Shown: in pieces, positions 33,661-42,796 of the stretch
How the letters are laid out: each line of letters starts with the position of its first letter
How positions within the stretch are numbered: the stretch's first letter is position 1
Source of the DNA: an uncultured Candidatus Melainabacteria bacterium
Lineage (GTDB): Bacteria > Cyanobacteriota > Vampirovibrionia > Gastranaerophilales > Gastranaerophilaceae
Length of the DNA stretch: 64,000 nt
Assembly (NCBI GenBank): GCA_947364235.1
Contig: CANARY010000004.1
Location: 1 to 64,000, forward strand
Reading direction: 5' to 3'
Translations under genes and position numbers: made by a program
The notes under the pieces: model-generated
Seen by the model: the letters and a program-made list of their open reading frames with translations, nothing else
Told to the model about the DNA's origin: nothing
Database searches by the model: none

Positions 33661-34605
33661 ATGAAAAAAATCGCATTTTTATTTCCAGGACAGGGCTCAC
33701 AGTCTGTAGGTATGGGCAAAGATTTGTATGATAATTATGAGGCTGCAAAAAATGTTTTCGATACAGCTGATACAGTTTTAGGAAAAAGCGTTACAAAAAT
33801 TTGCTTTGAAGGTCCGGAAGAAGATTTGAAGCTGACTGTTAATACCCAGCCTTCAATTGTAACAATGTCAATTGCTGCTATGGAAGCTTTGCGTTCTCAG
33901 GTGAATGTTGTACCTGACTATACAGCAGGTCATTCTTTGGGTGAGTATTGTGCAATGTTTGCAGCAGGGGTTATGTCTTTGGAGACAACTCTTAAAGCAA
34001 TTCAAAAACGTGCAGATTTGATGGGGCAGACAAAAGGCGGTTCTATGGCTGCTGTTTTGAATGCCAGCGAAGAACAATTGAAAGCAGGTTTGGAAGAAGG
34101 TTCAAAAGTCGGTTATGTTGATGTTGCAAACTACAATTCTCCTGCTCAGGTTGTAATTACTGGTGCTGATGATGCAGTTAAGGCTGCTTCTGATTACTTG
34201 CTTGCAAACGGTGTAAGACGAGTTGTTCCTCTTGCTGTTTCAGGAGCTTTCCATTCTAAATTTATGGAAGATGCTGGTAAAGAATTTGCTTCTTTTGTGT
34301 CTGATTTAGAATTAAATGACGCGTCTATTCCTGTTATTACAAATGTGGATGCTGAAGCATCTTCAAATTCAGAAGATTTTAGAGAAAAAATGCCTAAACA
34401 GATTTATTCTTCAGTTCATTGGACACAAACAATTCAAAAAATGGTTGAAGAAGGTGTTGATACATTTATTGAAATCGGACCGGGAAAAGTTCTTGCTGGT
34501 TTGAATAAAAAGATAGCTCCTGAAGCTGCTGTTTATAATGTATTTGACAAAGCATCATTAGATGCTACTATTGAAGCATTAAAAGAAAGTATGAGTTTAG
34601 TATAA
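33661..34605 (+). CDS. fabD: Malonyl-CoA:ACP transacylase (FabD)
   Basis: 314 residues from ATG 33661. 'FLFPGQGSQSVGMG' is the oxyanion region, 'GHSLGEYCAM' holds the acyl-carrying Ser92, 'GAFHSKFM' the catalytic His and 'EIGPGKVLAGL' the C-terminal block. It loads malonate onto ACP for FabH and FabF. It is placed inside the fab operon. Confidence 0.97.
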   Translation: MKKIAFLFPGQGSQSVGMGKDLYDNYEAAKNVFDTADTVLGKSVTKICFEGPEEDLKLTVNTQPSIVTMSIAAMEALRSQVNVVPDYTAGHSLGEYCAMFAAGVMSLETTLKAIQKRADLMGQTKGGSMAAVLNASEEQLKAGLEEGSKVGYVDVANYNSPAQVVITGADDAVKAASDYLLANGVRRVVPLAVSGAFHSKFMEDAGKEFASFVSDLELNDASIPVITNVDAEASSNSEDFREKMPKQIYSSVHWTQTIQKMVEEGVDTFIEIGPGKVLAGLNKKIAPEAAVYNVFDKASLDATIEALKESMSLV

Positions 34606-34648
34606 AGGCGTGTATCGCCAAGTTTTTAGAATAAGGAGAAAGTTTAAA

Positions 34649-35380
34649 ATGACAGAAAGAAAAATTGCTTTAATTACGGGCGGTTCACGCGGTATCGGTT
34701 TAGCTTGTGCTTTGGAACTTGCTAAAGCAGGATGCGACATTATTATTAACGATATTTGCGAAGCAGAAAAAGCTCAGCCTGCTATTGATGAAATTAAAGC
34801 TTGCGGTGTTAATGCTTATTTTTATCAGTTTGATGTTTCAAATGATGAGCAAGTTCAAGCTACTGTTGATAAAATGATTAAAGAACATGGCAAAATTGAT
34901 ATTCTTTTAAATAATGCAGGTATTACAAAAGACGGTTTGTTCTTAAGAATGGATATGGAACAATGGGAAAGAGTTATCAAGATTAACTTGACATCTGCTT
35001 ACTGTGTAACTCACGCTGTAATCAAACACATGTCAAAAGCACGCCAAGGTTCAATTATTAATATGTCAAGTATTGTCGGCCGTCACGGTAATGCTGGCCA
35101 AGCAAACTATTCTGCTTCAAAAGCTGGTTTGATTGGATTTACTCAAACTCTTGCAAAAGAATTTGGTTCAAGAAATATCAGAGTAAACGCAGTTTGCCCT
35201 GGATTTATTCAAACAGCTATGACAGCTGAACTTGCTAATATTGATGAATACTTAAAAGCAATTCCTATGAAGAGACTTGGTACTCCGGAAGATATTGCTA
35301 AAGTTGTTAAATTCTTAGCTTTAGATACAGATTATGTAACCGGCCAAGCAATTGAAGTTGCCGGCGGTTTGATGATATAA
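34649..35380 (+). CDS. fabG: 3-oxoacyl-ACP reductase (FabG)
   Basis: 243 residues from ATG 34649 with AAGGAG upstream. SDR motifs: nucleotide loop 'TGGSRGIGLA' at 9-18, 'NNAGITKDG', catalytic Ser in 'INMSSIVGR', and 'YSASKAG' with the Tyr-Lys pair. It reduces 3-oxoacyl-ACP with NADPH. It is one of four consecutive fatty acid genes. Confidence 0.96.
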   Translation: MTERKIALITGGSRGIGLACALELAKAGCDIIINDICEAEKAQPAIDEIKACGVNAYFYQFDVSNDEQVQATVDKMIKEHGKIDILLNNAGITKDGLFLRMDMEQWERVIKINLTSAYCVTHAVIKHMSKARQGSIINMSSIVGRHGNAGQANYSASKAGLIGFTQTLAKEFGSRNIRVNAVCPGFIQTAMTAELANIDEYLKAIPMKRLGTPEDIAKVVKFLALDTDYVTGQAIEVAGGLMI

Positions 35381-35401
35381 TGTAACAATTTCTTAAATTA
35401 A

Positions 35402-35429
35402 TTGCAAAAATATCTTGAAATGGTATAAT
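35402..35429 (+). promoter_or_regulatory. acpP promoter
   Basis: TTGCAA, a 16-base spacer and TATAAT, in the 92-base gap between fabG and acpP. It gives the abundant carrier protein its own promoter, as in many bacteria. Confidence 0.65.
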
Positions 35430-35472
35430 TCAGTAGAATAGTGTATTACACAATAATGAAGAGGATAAAAAC

Positions 35473-35703
35473 ATGAGTACATTAGAAAAAGTTAAAAAAG
35501 TTGTAGTAGACCAATTAAGCTGCGATGAAGCTTTAGTTACTCCAGAAGCTAGCTTTACAGCTGATTTGGGTGCTGACTCTTTGGATACAGTTGAATTAGT
35601 TATGGCTTTCGAAGAAGAATTCGGATGCGAAATTCCTGATGAAGAAGCTGAAAAAATCCAAACTGTTCAAGATGCAGTTAACTACATCGAAGCACACTCA
35701 TAA
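35473..35703 (+). CDS. acpP: Acyl carrier protein
   Basis: 76 residues, acidic, four helices. The phosphopantetheine site is Ser36 in '[13 protein letters not shown]'. It carries growing acyl chains for the fab enzymes and PlsX. GAAGAGGA lies before the ATG. Confidence 0.97.
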   Translation: MSTLEKVKKVVVDQLSCDEALVTPEASFTADLGADSLDTVELVMAFEEEFGCEIPDEEAEKIQTVQDAVNYIEAHS

Positions 35704-35722
35704 TTGAGATATCAAGGATTTT

Positions 35723-35760
35723 AAGGGGGTGGGAATAGTATATTTTCACCTCCTTATTTA
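35723..35760 (+). terminator. Hairpin between acpP and fabF
   Basis: AAGGGGGTG pairs with CACCTCCTT (one G-U) around a 15-base loop, then TTATTTATTAAT. It may be a leaky terminator that lets acpP exceed fabF. The right arm equals the anti-Shine-Dalgarno sequence, so the left arm is a decoy-like ribosome site. Confidence 0.6.
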
Positions 35761-35778
35761 TTAATAGGGGAAAATAAG

Positions 35779-37032
35779 ATGACAAAACGTAGAGTTGTTA
35801 TAACAGGTATGGGAGCTGTTACGCCTTGCGGTATCGGAGTTAATAAATTCTGGAACGCGATGCTTGAAGGTAAGAGCGGAATTTCAAATATTGAATCAAT
35901 TGATACGGAAAGACATACTGTTAAAATTGCAGGTGAAATTAAAGAAAAAGATTTCAATCCTGAAGATTATATGGATTCTAAAGATGCAAAAAGAATGGAC
36001 AGATTTACTCAGTTTGCAATGGTTGCAGCGGATGAAGCAATTGCAGACGCAAAGCTTGATGAAGCTGGTATTGATCCATATAGAATCGGTGTATTAGTAA
36101 GTTCAGCAGCCGGCGGTTTCAAAACTTTTGAAAAGAATCATATGGCTATGATTGAAAAGGGACCGACAAAAGGTTCTCCGTTTACTGTTCCTATGCTTAT
36201 TGTTGATATGGCATCAGGCAGAGTTTCAATGAAACACGGATATAAAGGTGTTAACAAAGCGATTGTATCTGCTTGTGCGACAGGCTCACATTCAATCGGC
36301 GATGCGTTTAGAACAATTCAGTACGGTGATGCTGATGTAATGGTTGCAGGAGGCTGCGAAGCTACAATTACAACTCTTGGTATAGGTGCATTTACAGCTG
36401 CAAGAACTTTATCTAAGAGAAATGATGAACCGCAAAAAGCGTCAAGACCTTATGATAAAGACAGAGATGGTTTTGTAATGGGAGAAGGCGCAGGAGTTCT
36501 TGTTCTTGAAGAATATGAATCTGCTAAAAAACGCGGTGCTCATATTTATGCAGAAATCGTTGGTTATGGTCAGACAGCGGATGCTCATGATATGGTAGCT
36601 CCTGATCCTGAAGGCAAAGGGGCAATCAAATCTATGGAATTAGCTCTTGCTGATGCAGGATTAAAACCGGAAGATATTGATTATATCAATCCTCACGGAA
36701 CAAGTACAGGTTTAGGAGACGTTGCTGAGTCTCAAGCTATTGCTAAAATCTTTGGCGACAAAGAACAAAACAAGAATCTTGTTGTAAGTTCAACTAAGAG
36801 TATGCATGGTCACATGCTTGGCGCTACAGGTGCAGTAGAAGGTATCGTTTGTATTAAGACTATTACTGACGGTAAAGTTCCTCCTACAATTAACCTTGAC
36901 AACCAAGACGAGCATGTTGCAAACCTTGATTATGTTCCGCATAAAGCTATTGATAAAAAAGTTAATGCCGCGCTTTCAAATTCATTTGGATTTGGCGGTC
37001 ACAACGCAACTCTTGTTTTCAAAGCTATATAG
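35779..37032 (+). CDS. fabF: 3-oxoacyl-ACP synthase II (FabF)
   Basis: 417 residues. Active site Cys166 in 'VSACATGSHSIG', His in 'NPHGTSTGLGD' and His in 'STKSMHGHMLGATGA'; C-terminal 'NSFGFGGHNATL'. It extends acyl-ACP. AGGGGAAAA stands before the ATG. A terminator ends the cluster. Confidence 0.97.
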   Translation: MTKRRVVITGMGAVTPCGIGVNKFWNAMLEGKSGISNIESIDTERHTVKIAGEIKEKDFNPEDYMDSKDAKRMDRFTQFAMVAADEAIADAKLDEAGIDPYRIGVLVSSAAGGFKTFEKNHMAMIEKGPTKGSPFTVPMLIVDMASGRVSMKHGYKGVNKAIVSACATGSHSIGDAFRTIQYGDADVMVAGGCEATITTLGIGAFTAARTLSKRNDEPQKASRPYDKDRDGFVMGEGAGVLVLEEYESAKKRGAHIYAEIVGYGQTADAHDMVAPDPEGKGAIKSMELALADAGLKPEDIDYINPHGTSTGLGDVAESQAIAKIFGDKEQNKNLVVSSTKSMHGHMLGATGAVEGIVCIKTITDGKVPPTINLDNQDEHVANLDYVPHKAIDKKVNAALSNSFGFGGHNATLVFKAI

Positions 37033-37055
37033 GATGAATAAATTTATTTAAAAAA

Positions 37056-37081
37056 AGCAGGGAATACTCCCTGCTTTTTTT
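37056..37081. terminator. Terminator closing the fab cluster
   Basis: AGCAGGGA and TCCCTGCT with loop ATAC, flanked by an A-run on the left and T-run on the right, so it can work for both convergent genes. Confidence 0.9.
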
Positions 37082-39257
37082 ATTTTAATTGATGAGCTTT
37101 ATTAATTAATATGTTGATAACATTGCACGCTATAATTTCGGTTTTTGCTTGATATTGAGCTTTGTTTTCCTGACCGAAAAGTAAGCTTTTGGTGTAGAAA
37201 ACTTTTGAGTCGATAATCATTTTTGATATTAAGTTATTTATCTTTGGAACAACTTGTTTATCTTTTAACATTTCCTGTAATTGGCTTATATTGCTTGCCA
37301 GGCCATGCAATTCATATATTACAGATTTTGGAGAATTTGTAAGGCTGATGTTAAAATCTCTAATAAAGCTTACGATTTTCAGCTTTATTTTGTTTAACTC
37401 AGATTGAGAAGGAGCTTTACGATAAATGTCATATAGCCTGTTTAGTTCGTCTTTAATTTTTGCGTCTTCTTTGTACTTCAAAAGTTGAAGGCTGTATTCA
37501 TTAGCATCTGCTGCTTCGTAATTTGGGAAAAGAGTTCTGTAGATTTTTTCAGGAGAATCTGAAAATTTTGCGAATACATCTAATGCAGCCATACTGGCAG
37601 CTGCTGTTTCAAATTCCAATTCAGATTTTATAAAATTACGTATGCAATCTAGTCCTGTTTTTCCGAGTATACGTTCATCGTCAATCTTGTCAGCAACTTT
37701 AATTGTTGCGAAACTTAGTTTTGCATTTTCTGTCATCATTGGGTGTTTAAGTGTGAAATTAATAAGCATGTTTACGAATTTAGGCGGAAATCCAATAAAA
37801 TCTTTTCTTAAATAATCTGCTATGAATTCGTCTAGATTCACTGTAATTGCTACATCGTTGTTATCAGTACCTTTGAGCATATAGACTTGAGCGTTATTTT
37901 TTTGTGCTTTTTCTTTCAAAATTTCTATAGGATCTATAGCTTGTACATTAGGAGCAGGTTCTTCTTCCGGCTGGATTTCACCATAACGCCATAAGAAGTG
38001 CTCATTCCATTTTTCTTGTGAAGCTTCGTAATCTGCAAGTGCTTTCAATCTTGCAGGAACAATTTTTTGCGTGTTATCTAGAAGCTCAAGAAATTCTTGC
38101 GGTACAAAGTCGATTGCTTTTTTGTTTTTGGTTTCGGCTGTGATTTCTTGATACTCGTTATTTATAGGAATCAATCCGCCGCTGCCGTAGTTTTCTTCGA
38201 ACAGCTCAATTGTATCAGTAATAGCGGTTGAATATTGTTCAAGAAGTTCAGGTTTGGATTTCCAGAAGCTCGCGAAGAAATTCTCTAGTTTTCTGCCTTT
38301 CGATTTTTCTGACTCAGCAAAGAATCTTTCTTCTTCTGAAAGGTGAATTTTATCAGCTGCAATTGTCATAATCGGGCTTAAGTATTTTATAATAAATGCA
38401 GCTTCAGGATCATCTTTTGTAAAGCGTTTTCTTATTGAATCTGCAATCGTTTTCTCGCTGCCTTTTGATTTTTTGATATCTTGTTTAAGCTGATCTTTTT
38501 GGTATTTTTTTATTGTGTACTTACGTACATACGGTTTCTTTTCAGGAGTTTTAAGTTCTTTTTTAAGCTCAGATTTGGTTTGTTTAGGAAGCTCAATAAA
38601 GAATTTTTTGTATTCATCTCTTGTTGCAATAAAAGAGTTCCAAAAATCGGTTTTCGGATATCTGATGCCGTAAGCAGAAGTTGTTCCGTAAGTAATCGGC
38701 TGGGTGATAATGCCTTTGTATTCCGGGTTTAAATCTTTTTCATAAAAATCTTTGTTTATTTCTTTGATTGTCTTGCCTTCAAGAAATATTTTCTTTAAAA
38801 GATAAACTCCCAGATGGTCAGAACCGTCAGTAAAAAGCGGAATATCTGACATTTCACGAGCTAATTTTATGTCGGAAAGAACTCCGCTTCTGCCTTTCAA
38901 GCTTGCTTCATGAAGGTTTTCAAAAAGCGGTTCTTCTTTATAAATGTCTTTCACATCTTCAATAGTGTCAGCAACAGTAAGATATTTGAAGCTTTCGCTC
39001 ATGATTTGTTCAGGAGGCATATGTCTTCTGGATTCATAGTTTTCATTAAGATATTTGTTCATAGTATCGGGCATAAACTTTACATTGAACTCCTGCTCAT
39101 AAAAATCTTCAGGTGTTCGGCCTTTGAAGCTTATGCTGAAATCCTGATATGCGAAAGAAATCGGGTTTGTTGCTGCAATTTCTGTGTTTTTAGTATTATT
39201 TTTTCTATTTTGAATGAATGTTTTGTTATCGTAAATTTGAATTTTTGTAATTTTCAT
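37080..39257 (-). CDS. Large helical protein with 'SFKG' N-terminal motif, unknown
   Basis: 725 residues, AGGAG before the ATG. After a low-complexity start comes 'FSISFKGRTPEDF', comparable to 'NINFKG' at 24789. The remainder is charged and helical with no membrane segment or signal peptide ('KKELKTPEKKPYVRKY', 'AEESEKSKGRKLENFF'-type stretches). No catalytic motif recognised. It is likely a lineage-specific cytosolic or envelope-associated protein. Confidence 0.6.
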   Translation of the reverse strand: MKITKIQIYDNKTFIQNRKNNTKNTEIAATNPISFAYQDFSISFKGRTPEDFYEQEFNVKFMPDTMNKYLNENYESRRHMPPEQIMSESFKYLTVADTIEDVKDIYKEEPLFENLHEASLKGRSGVLSDIKLAREMSDIPLFTDGSDHLGVYLLKKIFLEGKTIKEINKDFYEKDLNPEYKGIITQPITYGTTSAYGIRYPKTDFWNSFIATRDEYKKFFIELPKQTKSELKKELKTPEKKPYVRKYTIKKYQKDQLKQDIKKSKGSEKTIADSIRKRFTKDDPEAAFIIKYLSPIMTIAADKIHLSEEERFFAESEKSKGRKLENFFASFWKSKPELLEQYSTAITDTIELFEENYGSGGLIPINNEYQEITAETKNKKAIDFVPQEFLELLDNTQKIVPARLKALADYEASQEKWNEHFLWRYGEIQPEEEPAPNVQAIDPIEILKEKAQKNNAQVYMLKGTDNNDVAITVNLDEFIADYLRKDFIGFPPKFVNMLINFTLKHPMMTENAKLSFATIKVADKIDDERILGKTGLDCIRNFIKSELEFETAAASMAALDVFAKFSDSPEKIYRTLFPNYEAADANEYSLQLLKYKEDAKIKDELNRLYDIYRKAPSQSELNKIKLKIVSFIRDFNISLTNSPKSVIYELHGLASNISQLQEMLKDKQVVPKINNLISKMIIDSKVFYTKSLLFGQENKAQYQAKTEIIACNVINILINKAHQLK

Positions 39258-39315
39258 AATTATCTCCTTTGGATATTAAAACACGTAAAAAAATTTTTTG
39301 CTAAAATAGAATTAA

Positions 39316-39984
39316 ATGTTTGATTTAAAAAATAAGTTTGATTATTATTTACGTTCAGCAGCAAAGTTTTCTAGAAAGAATTATTCGGAAGATTTAAATC
39401 TTACAAAAGAAGTAAACGGCTATGCGTTTGATATTTTGTCTCAAACTCTTAGGCTTGAGCATCAAAAAGATTTAAAAGTTCTTGATATTGGTTCAAAGAA
39501 TTGGGAATACGCAAGAGGTGAGTACAAGTTTTTTAGGCAATATTGTGAAAATCTTGTTCTTGATGGAGTTGAAATTGATGCTTACAGGCTTTATTCGAAT
39601 TTTTATTCCAGATATGAATATGCGAAATTTTATATTAAGGATTTAGCCGGAGTAAATTATTATCCTGATGATTTGTTAAATATTAAAGGCAGGTATGATT
39701 ATATAATCTGGATTCTGCCTTTTGTAACGAAGTATCCGCTAAAGCGCTGGGGGCTTCCTGAAAAGTTTTTTATGCCCGAAAAACTTCTTGAGCATGCTTA
39801 TAGCCTTTTGAAAAAAGATATGCTGATTATTAATCAAGGAGAAGAAGAAGCAGAAGTTCAAGAACAGTTATTTAAAAAGCTTAAAATTCCTTATAAAACA
39901 TTAGGAGAAATAAAGAGTAAAGAGCTGGAGTATAGAAACAGGCGGTTTGGCTTTCTTGTCTCAAGGGCAGTGACCGCAGTTTGA
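39316..39984 (+). CDS. Probable SAM-dependent methyltransferase-like protein
   Basis: 222 residues. 'LKVLDIGSKNWEYARGEY' fits the glycine-poor motif I of class I methyltransferases, followed by an acidic 'LDGVEIDAYRLYS' and 'YDYIIWILPFV' as motifs II and IV. The substrate is unknown. A TAAAAT box ends eight bases before the ATG, so the mRNA may be leaderless. The end overlaps the convergent DUF5131 gene by 24 bases. Confidence 0.62.
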   Translation: MFDLKNKFDYYLRSAAKFSRKNYSEDLNLTKEVNGYAFDILSQTLRLEHQKDLKVLDIGSKNWEYARGEYKFFRQYCENLVLDGVEIDAYRLYSNFYSRYEYAKFYIKDLAGVNYYPDDLLNIKGRYDYIIWILPFVTKYPLKRWGLPEKFFMPEKLLEHAYSLLKKDMLIINQGEEEAEVQEQLFKKLKIPYKTLGEIKSKELEYRNRRFGFLVSRAVTAV

Positions 39985-40842
39985 GCATCCTGCACAGCGT
40001 TTTTTCATTACGCAGTATTTGCAGTCATCCTGATAAAAAGGAGCTGCATCTTGAGAGAATAAGCCTATCTGTTTTGGTTCTGTAATTTTTGGAATATTAA
40101 AAATATGCGGTTTAGAGCTTTCATAGTTCAAGCTGCATAAGAAAGCGTATTTTGTCTGTTCTCGTTTGTTTGCAAAAGTGATTTTTTTTCCGTCTTTAAT
40201 AAAAATATTGCCTGATTCAAAGAATTCAAATGTAACATCGTGATTTTTGCATTCATCAGAAAGTGTTTTTACCCATTCGTAGAAAAGCGGCCGCGAGCCT
40301 GCGTAATTTTCTCCTCCGCACCAAACATTTTCGATTTTTCCTGTTTGTAAATATTCAATGAGTGAAAGCTTTCCGATAAAGGGTGTTACAGAAATACCTT
40401 TATGTTTAAACGGTAAATCAAGTAGAACGGGAATTCGCTCATCTGCTCTGTTTTGGTTTTCGCAGGTTGCATTCAGCCATACATTTTCCCATCCATCATT
40501 CCAATCGTTTGGCAATGTTTCAGCAGCTCTTTGAATTCGCTTGGTTATTAAAATAAAAACTACATCAGGCCTGGATTTAATGATTTCCCAGGCTGCAGGA
40601 CGCCATTCATCTGCTTCTTCAAGGAAAAAATCAGATGTCATGCAAACCCGGATAAATTCTCCGCTTTTGATTTTGTAGTTTCCTTTTTTATCTCGATGAA
40701 GGGGGTAGTCAAAATTGTTTTTTACTTTAAATATATCTGCACCGGATTTTTTGCGTTGTGCATCTAAAAAATACATATAACAATTTTGGCAGCCTTCGCT
40801 TATTTTTTTACACCCGTGCCATGGGTTCCAGATATCTCGCAT
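39961..40842 (-). CDS. DUF5131 (phage Gp37/Gp68-like) protein
   Basis: 293 residues. The start 'WNPWHGCKKISEGCQNCYMY' holds the three-Cys signature of the family, 'RVCMTSDFFLEEADEWR' and 'ILITKRIQRAAETLP' are its further blocks, and 'GISVTPFIGKL' and 'NVWCGGENYAGSRP' complete a TIM-barrel-like fold. The C-terminus adds 'CKYCVMKKRCAGCSNCGHC', a second Cys cluster. The fold is radical-SAM-like; the reaction is unknown. Members occur in phages and mobile regions. Confidence 0.8.
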   Translation of the reverse strand: MRDIWNPWHGCKKISEGCQNCYMYFLDAQRKKSGADIFKVKNNFDYPLHRDKKGNYKIKSGEFIRVCMTSDFFLEEADEWRPAAWEIIKSRPDVVFILITKRIQRAAETLPNDWNDGWENVWLNATCENQNRADERIPVLLDLPFKHKGISVTPFIGKLSLIEYLQTGKIENVWCGGENYAGSRPLFYEWVKTLSDECKNHDVTFEFFESGNIFIKDGKKITFANKREQTKYAFLCSLNYESSKPHIFNIPKITEPKQIGLFSQDAAPFYQDDCKYCVMKKRCAGCSNCGHCP

Positions 40843-40987
40843 AGTTTTATAATATCATATAGTTTTATTTGCTTGCCAGAAAATTTAATAGACAAATTAT
40901 TGAAATGTATTACCCTGAAAACTAAACTAACAGGTAATTTATGTTGCTCCAGAAACCTTTACAATTGCTGTATGGAGATACGTTGTT

Positions 40988-41299
40988 ATGGAAAAATTTC
41001 AGAATAAATATTTAGAAATAAAAAACATCAGCAAAGATATTGTAAATTGGGTTGAAGATATAGCCGAAGAAAACAATTGCAAGATAGAACGTAAAGAATG
41101 GAAAAGCAAATATAACAGCTATGTTGTTTATGATTACGAACCTTTCTGCTCAGAAGGGTTTGAAATAAATGTTCTTCTGAGTTCTTTTGATATATCTTAT
41201 CTTAATTTTATCAAGTATCTTTATAATGAAAAATTAAGTACAATTGAATATTTAGATAATTGCATAAAAAATTCGCCAGTAAAAAACTATTCACATTAG
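40988..41299 (+). CDS. Small protein, unknown
   Basis: 103 residues, GGAG about ten bases before the ATG. Mixed alpha/beta text such as 'SYVVYDYEPFCSEGFEINVLL' and 'YLNFIKYLYNEKLSTIEYLD'. No family recognised. It stands alone between the DUF5131 gene and the leader of the aminotransferase. Confidence 0.5.
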   Translation: MEKFQNKYLEIKNISKDIVNWVEDIAEENNCKIERKEWKSKYNSYVVYDYEPFCSEGFEINVLLSSFDISYLNFIKYLYNEKLSTIEYLDNCIKNSPVKNYSH

Positions 41300-41310
41300 A
41301 AAAATTGTTA

Positions 41311-41397
41311 TATAATATTCCTTAGCTGGAGTAAATGAAGGGGTCAGCAAAGAGATAAGCAGCTGCTCCTGCAAGTTAGACGGTTAAGGAATATTAT
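41311..41397 (+). promoter_or_regulatory. Inverted repeat covering the aminotransferase ribosome site
   Basis: ATAATATTCCTTA and TAAGGAATATTAT are a perfect 13-base inverted repeat 61 bases apart. The right arm contains AAGGA, the ribosome site of the gene that starts at 41399. The interior has further pairing options (CAGC/GCTG, GGAG/CTCC). This could be a translation-gating leader. A -10-like TATAAT at 41310-41315 overlaps the left arm, so whether the arm is transcribed is uncertain. Confidence 0.45.
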
Positions 41398-41398
41398 T

Positions 41399-42640
41399 AT
41401 GCAAGAACTTTTTAATGACTATGTACAATCTTTAGAAACTTATATCATGTTTCGAATAAAGGAAACAGTGGCGAAAATTACGCCTGAGCTTAAAGCAAAA
41501 AATAGAGCGCCGATTGCTCTTTCAATGGGAGCTCCGACAGCAGCTCCTCCAAAAGCTCTTATTGATTCTCTAAAATCTGCTCTTGATGAAGGCGGAATAC
41601 ACCTTTATTCTTCTCCAAAAGGAGAAAAGTTTTATCGAGAAGCTATTGCAAAGAGAATGAAAACAAGATTTGGTGTAGAGCTCAATCCTGATGCCGAAAT
41701 ATTTTCGCTTATAGGTTCTAAAGAAGGGCTTGCAAATTTCATAAGAGTTTTAATTAATCCGGCAGTGGCGGAAGAAGATAAAGAAATTATTCTTGTACCT
41801 GATCCAGGATATGCTTCTTATAAAGAAATGGTTAAGGTATCTGGGGGTAAAGCTTTTTCTATTCCTTTGATTCCTGAGGATAATTTTATGCCGGATATGG
41901 ACAAAGTTTGGGAAGATTTAGTCAAAGCTGGAAATAAACCTGAAAAAGTAAAAGCACTTTTGATTAATTATCCGAATAATCCTTTAGGCGCGACTGCTGA
42001 CAAAGAATATTTAACGAAGCTTGTAGATTTTTGTAAAAAACATAATATTCTTTTGATTTCTGATGCAGCTTATGCAGATATGTATTTTGAGCCGGAAGTT
42101 AAGCCTATGAGCATATTGGAAATTGAAGGTGCAAAAGATGTTTCAGTTGAGTTCTTCAGCTTTTCAAAACCTTATGCTGCTACAGGCTGGAGGTTGGGTT
42201 GGATTTGCGGAAATGAAGAAGCTGTTAAAATATTTGGAAAGTTAAAGTCTACTCTTGATTCTGGTTTGTTTAAAGCTTTGCAAAAAGCTTGCGCTGCGAT
42301 TTTAAACTCAAAAGCAGGTGATGATTATATTGCTGAAGCTAATAAAAGATTTAAACGCAATCAAGAAATTTTTGTGCAAGGTTTGAAAGAAGAGCTTGGC
42401 TGGGGAGATTTTAATATTCCGCGAGCAACTTTTTATCTTTGGCTTCCAATTCCTCCAAGATACAATTCTTCTGTTGAGTTTACAGATGATTTAATGCATA
42501 AATCTGGCGTTGTTGCCGTTCCTGGCGATGCCTTTGGCGATTATGGAAAAGGTTTCTTTAGAGTGTCGATTGTGTGCTCAGAAGATGAGCTAAAAGAAGT
42601 AATTCGAAGAATGAAAGAAGACGGATTTACATTTAACTAG
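41399..42640 (+). CDS. dapL: PLP aminotransferase, probably LL-diaminopimelate aminotransferase
   Basis: 413 residues, fold-type I. PLP Lys257 lies in 'SFSKPYAATGWRLGW', with 'NYPNNPLGA' and 'SDAAYADMYF' as cofactor-site blocks and 'FFRVSIVCSEDEL' holding the carboxylate Arg. Length and motif text fit the DapL/aspartate aminotransferase group; cyanobacteria and relatives make lysine and diaminopimelate through DapL. The substrate is inferred, since alanine or aspartate aminotransferases look alike. Confidence 0.8.
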   Translation: MQELFNDYVQSLETYIMFRIKETVAKITPELKAKNRAPIALSMGAPTAAPPKALIDSLKSALDEGGIHLYSSPKGEKFYREAIAKRMKTRFGVELNPDAEIFSLIGSKEGLANFIRVLINPAVAEEDKEIILVPDPGYASYKEMVKVSGGKAFSIPLIPEDNFMPDMDKVWEDLVKAGNKPEKVKALLINYPNNPLGATADKEYLTKLVDFCKKHNILLISDAAYADMYFEPEVKPMSILEIEGAKDVSVEFFSFSKPYAATGWRLGWICGNEEAVKIFGKLKSTLDSGLFKALQKACAAILNSKAGDDYIAEANKRFKRNQEIFVQGLKEELGWGDFNIPRATFYLWLPIPPRYNSSVEFTDDLMHKSGVVAVPGDAFGDYGKGFFRVSIVCSEDELKEVIRRMKEDGFTFN

Positions 42641-42650
42641 CAAAAAAGTG

Positions 42651-42683
42651 TTGACAATAGAACTTGAGCATGTACTATATAAT
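42651..42683 (+). promoter_or_regulatory. tRNA-Gly promoter
   Basis: TTGACA at 42651-42656, and TATATAAT-type text at 42676-42683 with TACTAT at 42673 giving a 16-base spacer. It stands directly before the tRNA. Confidence 0.6.
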
Positions 42684-42691
42684 TATACCGA

Positions 42692-42766
42692 GCGGGGGTA
42701 ATTCAGTGGTAGAATGCCTCCTTGCCAAGGAGGATGTCGCGAGTTCGAGCCTCGTCTCCCGCTCCA
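42692..42766 (+). tRNA. tRNA-Gly (GCC)
   Basis: Acceptor GCGGGGG pairs with CTCCCGC, anticodon stem CCTCC/GGAGG with loop TTGCCAA, T-arm with GTTCGAG, discriminator T and an encoded CCA. A terminator follows. The phage-tail remnant begins about 300 bases downstream, so the tRNA could be an old integration site, but no second copy of its 3' end was found in the window. Confidence 0.95.
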
Positions 42767-42771
42767 TAAAG

Positions 42772-42796
42772 AAGAGTCCTGAAAGGGCTCTTTTTT
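42772..42796 (+). terminator. Terminator after tRNA-Gly
   Basis: AAGAGTCC and GGGCTCTT (one G-U) with a five-base TGAAA loop, then six T. Confidence 0.85.

Noticed and set aside
41311-41397. Lysine riboswitch before the DapL-like gene
   Set aside because: Far shorter than the lysine riboswitch and its conserved core is absent.
42692-42766. tRNA-Gly as proven attachment site of the tail remnant
   Set aside because: No duplicated 3' segment of the tRNA was found near 52980 or elsewhere in the window, and no integrase lies next to it.
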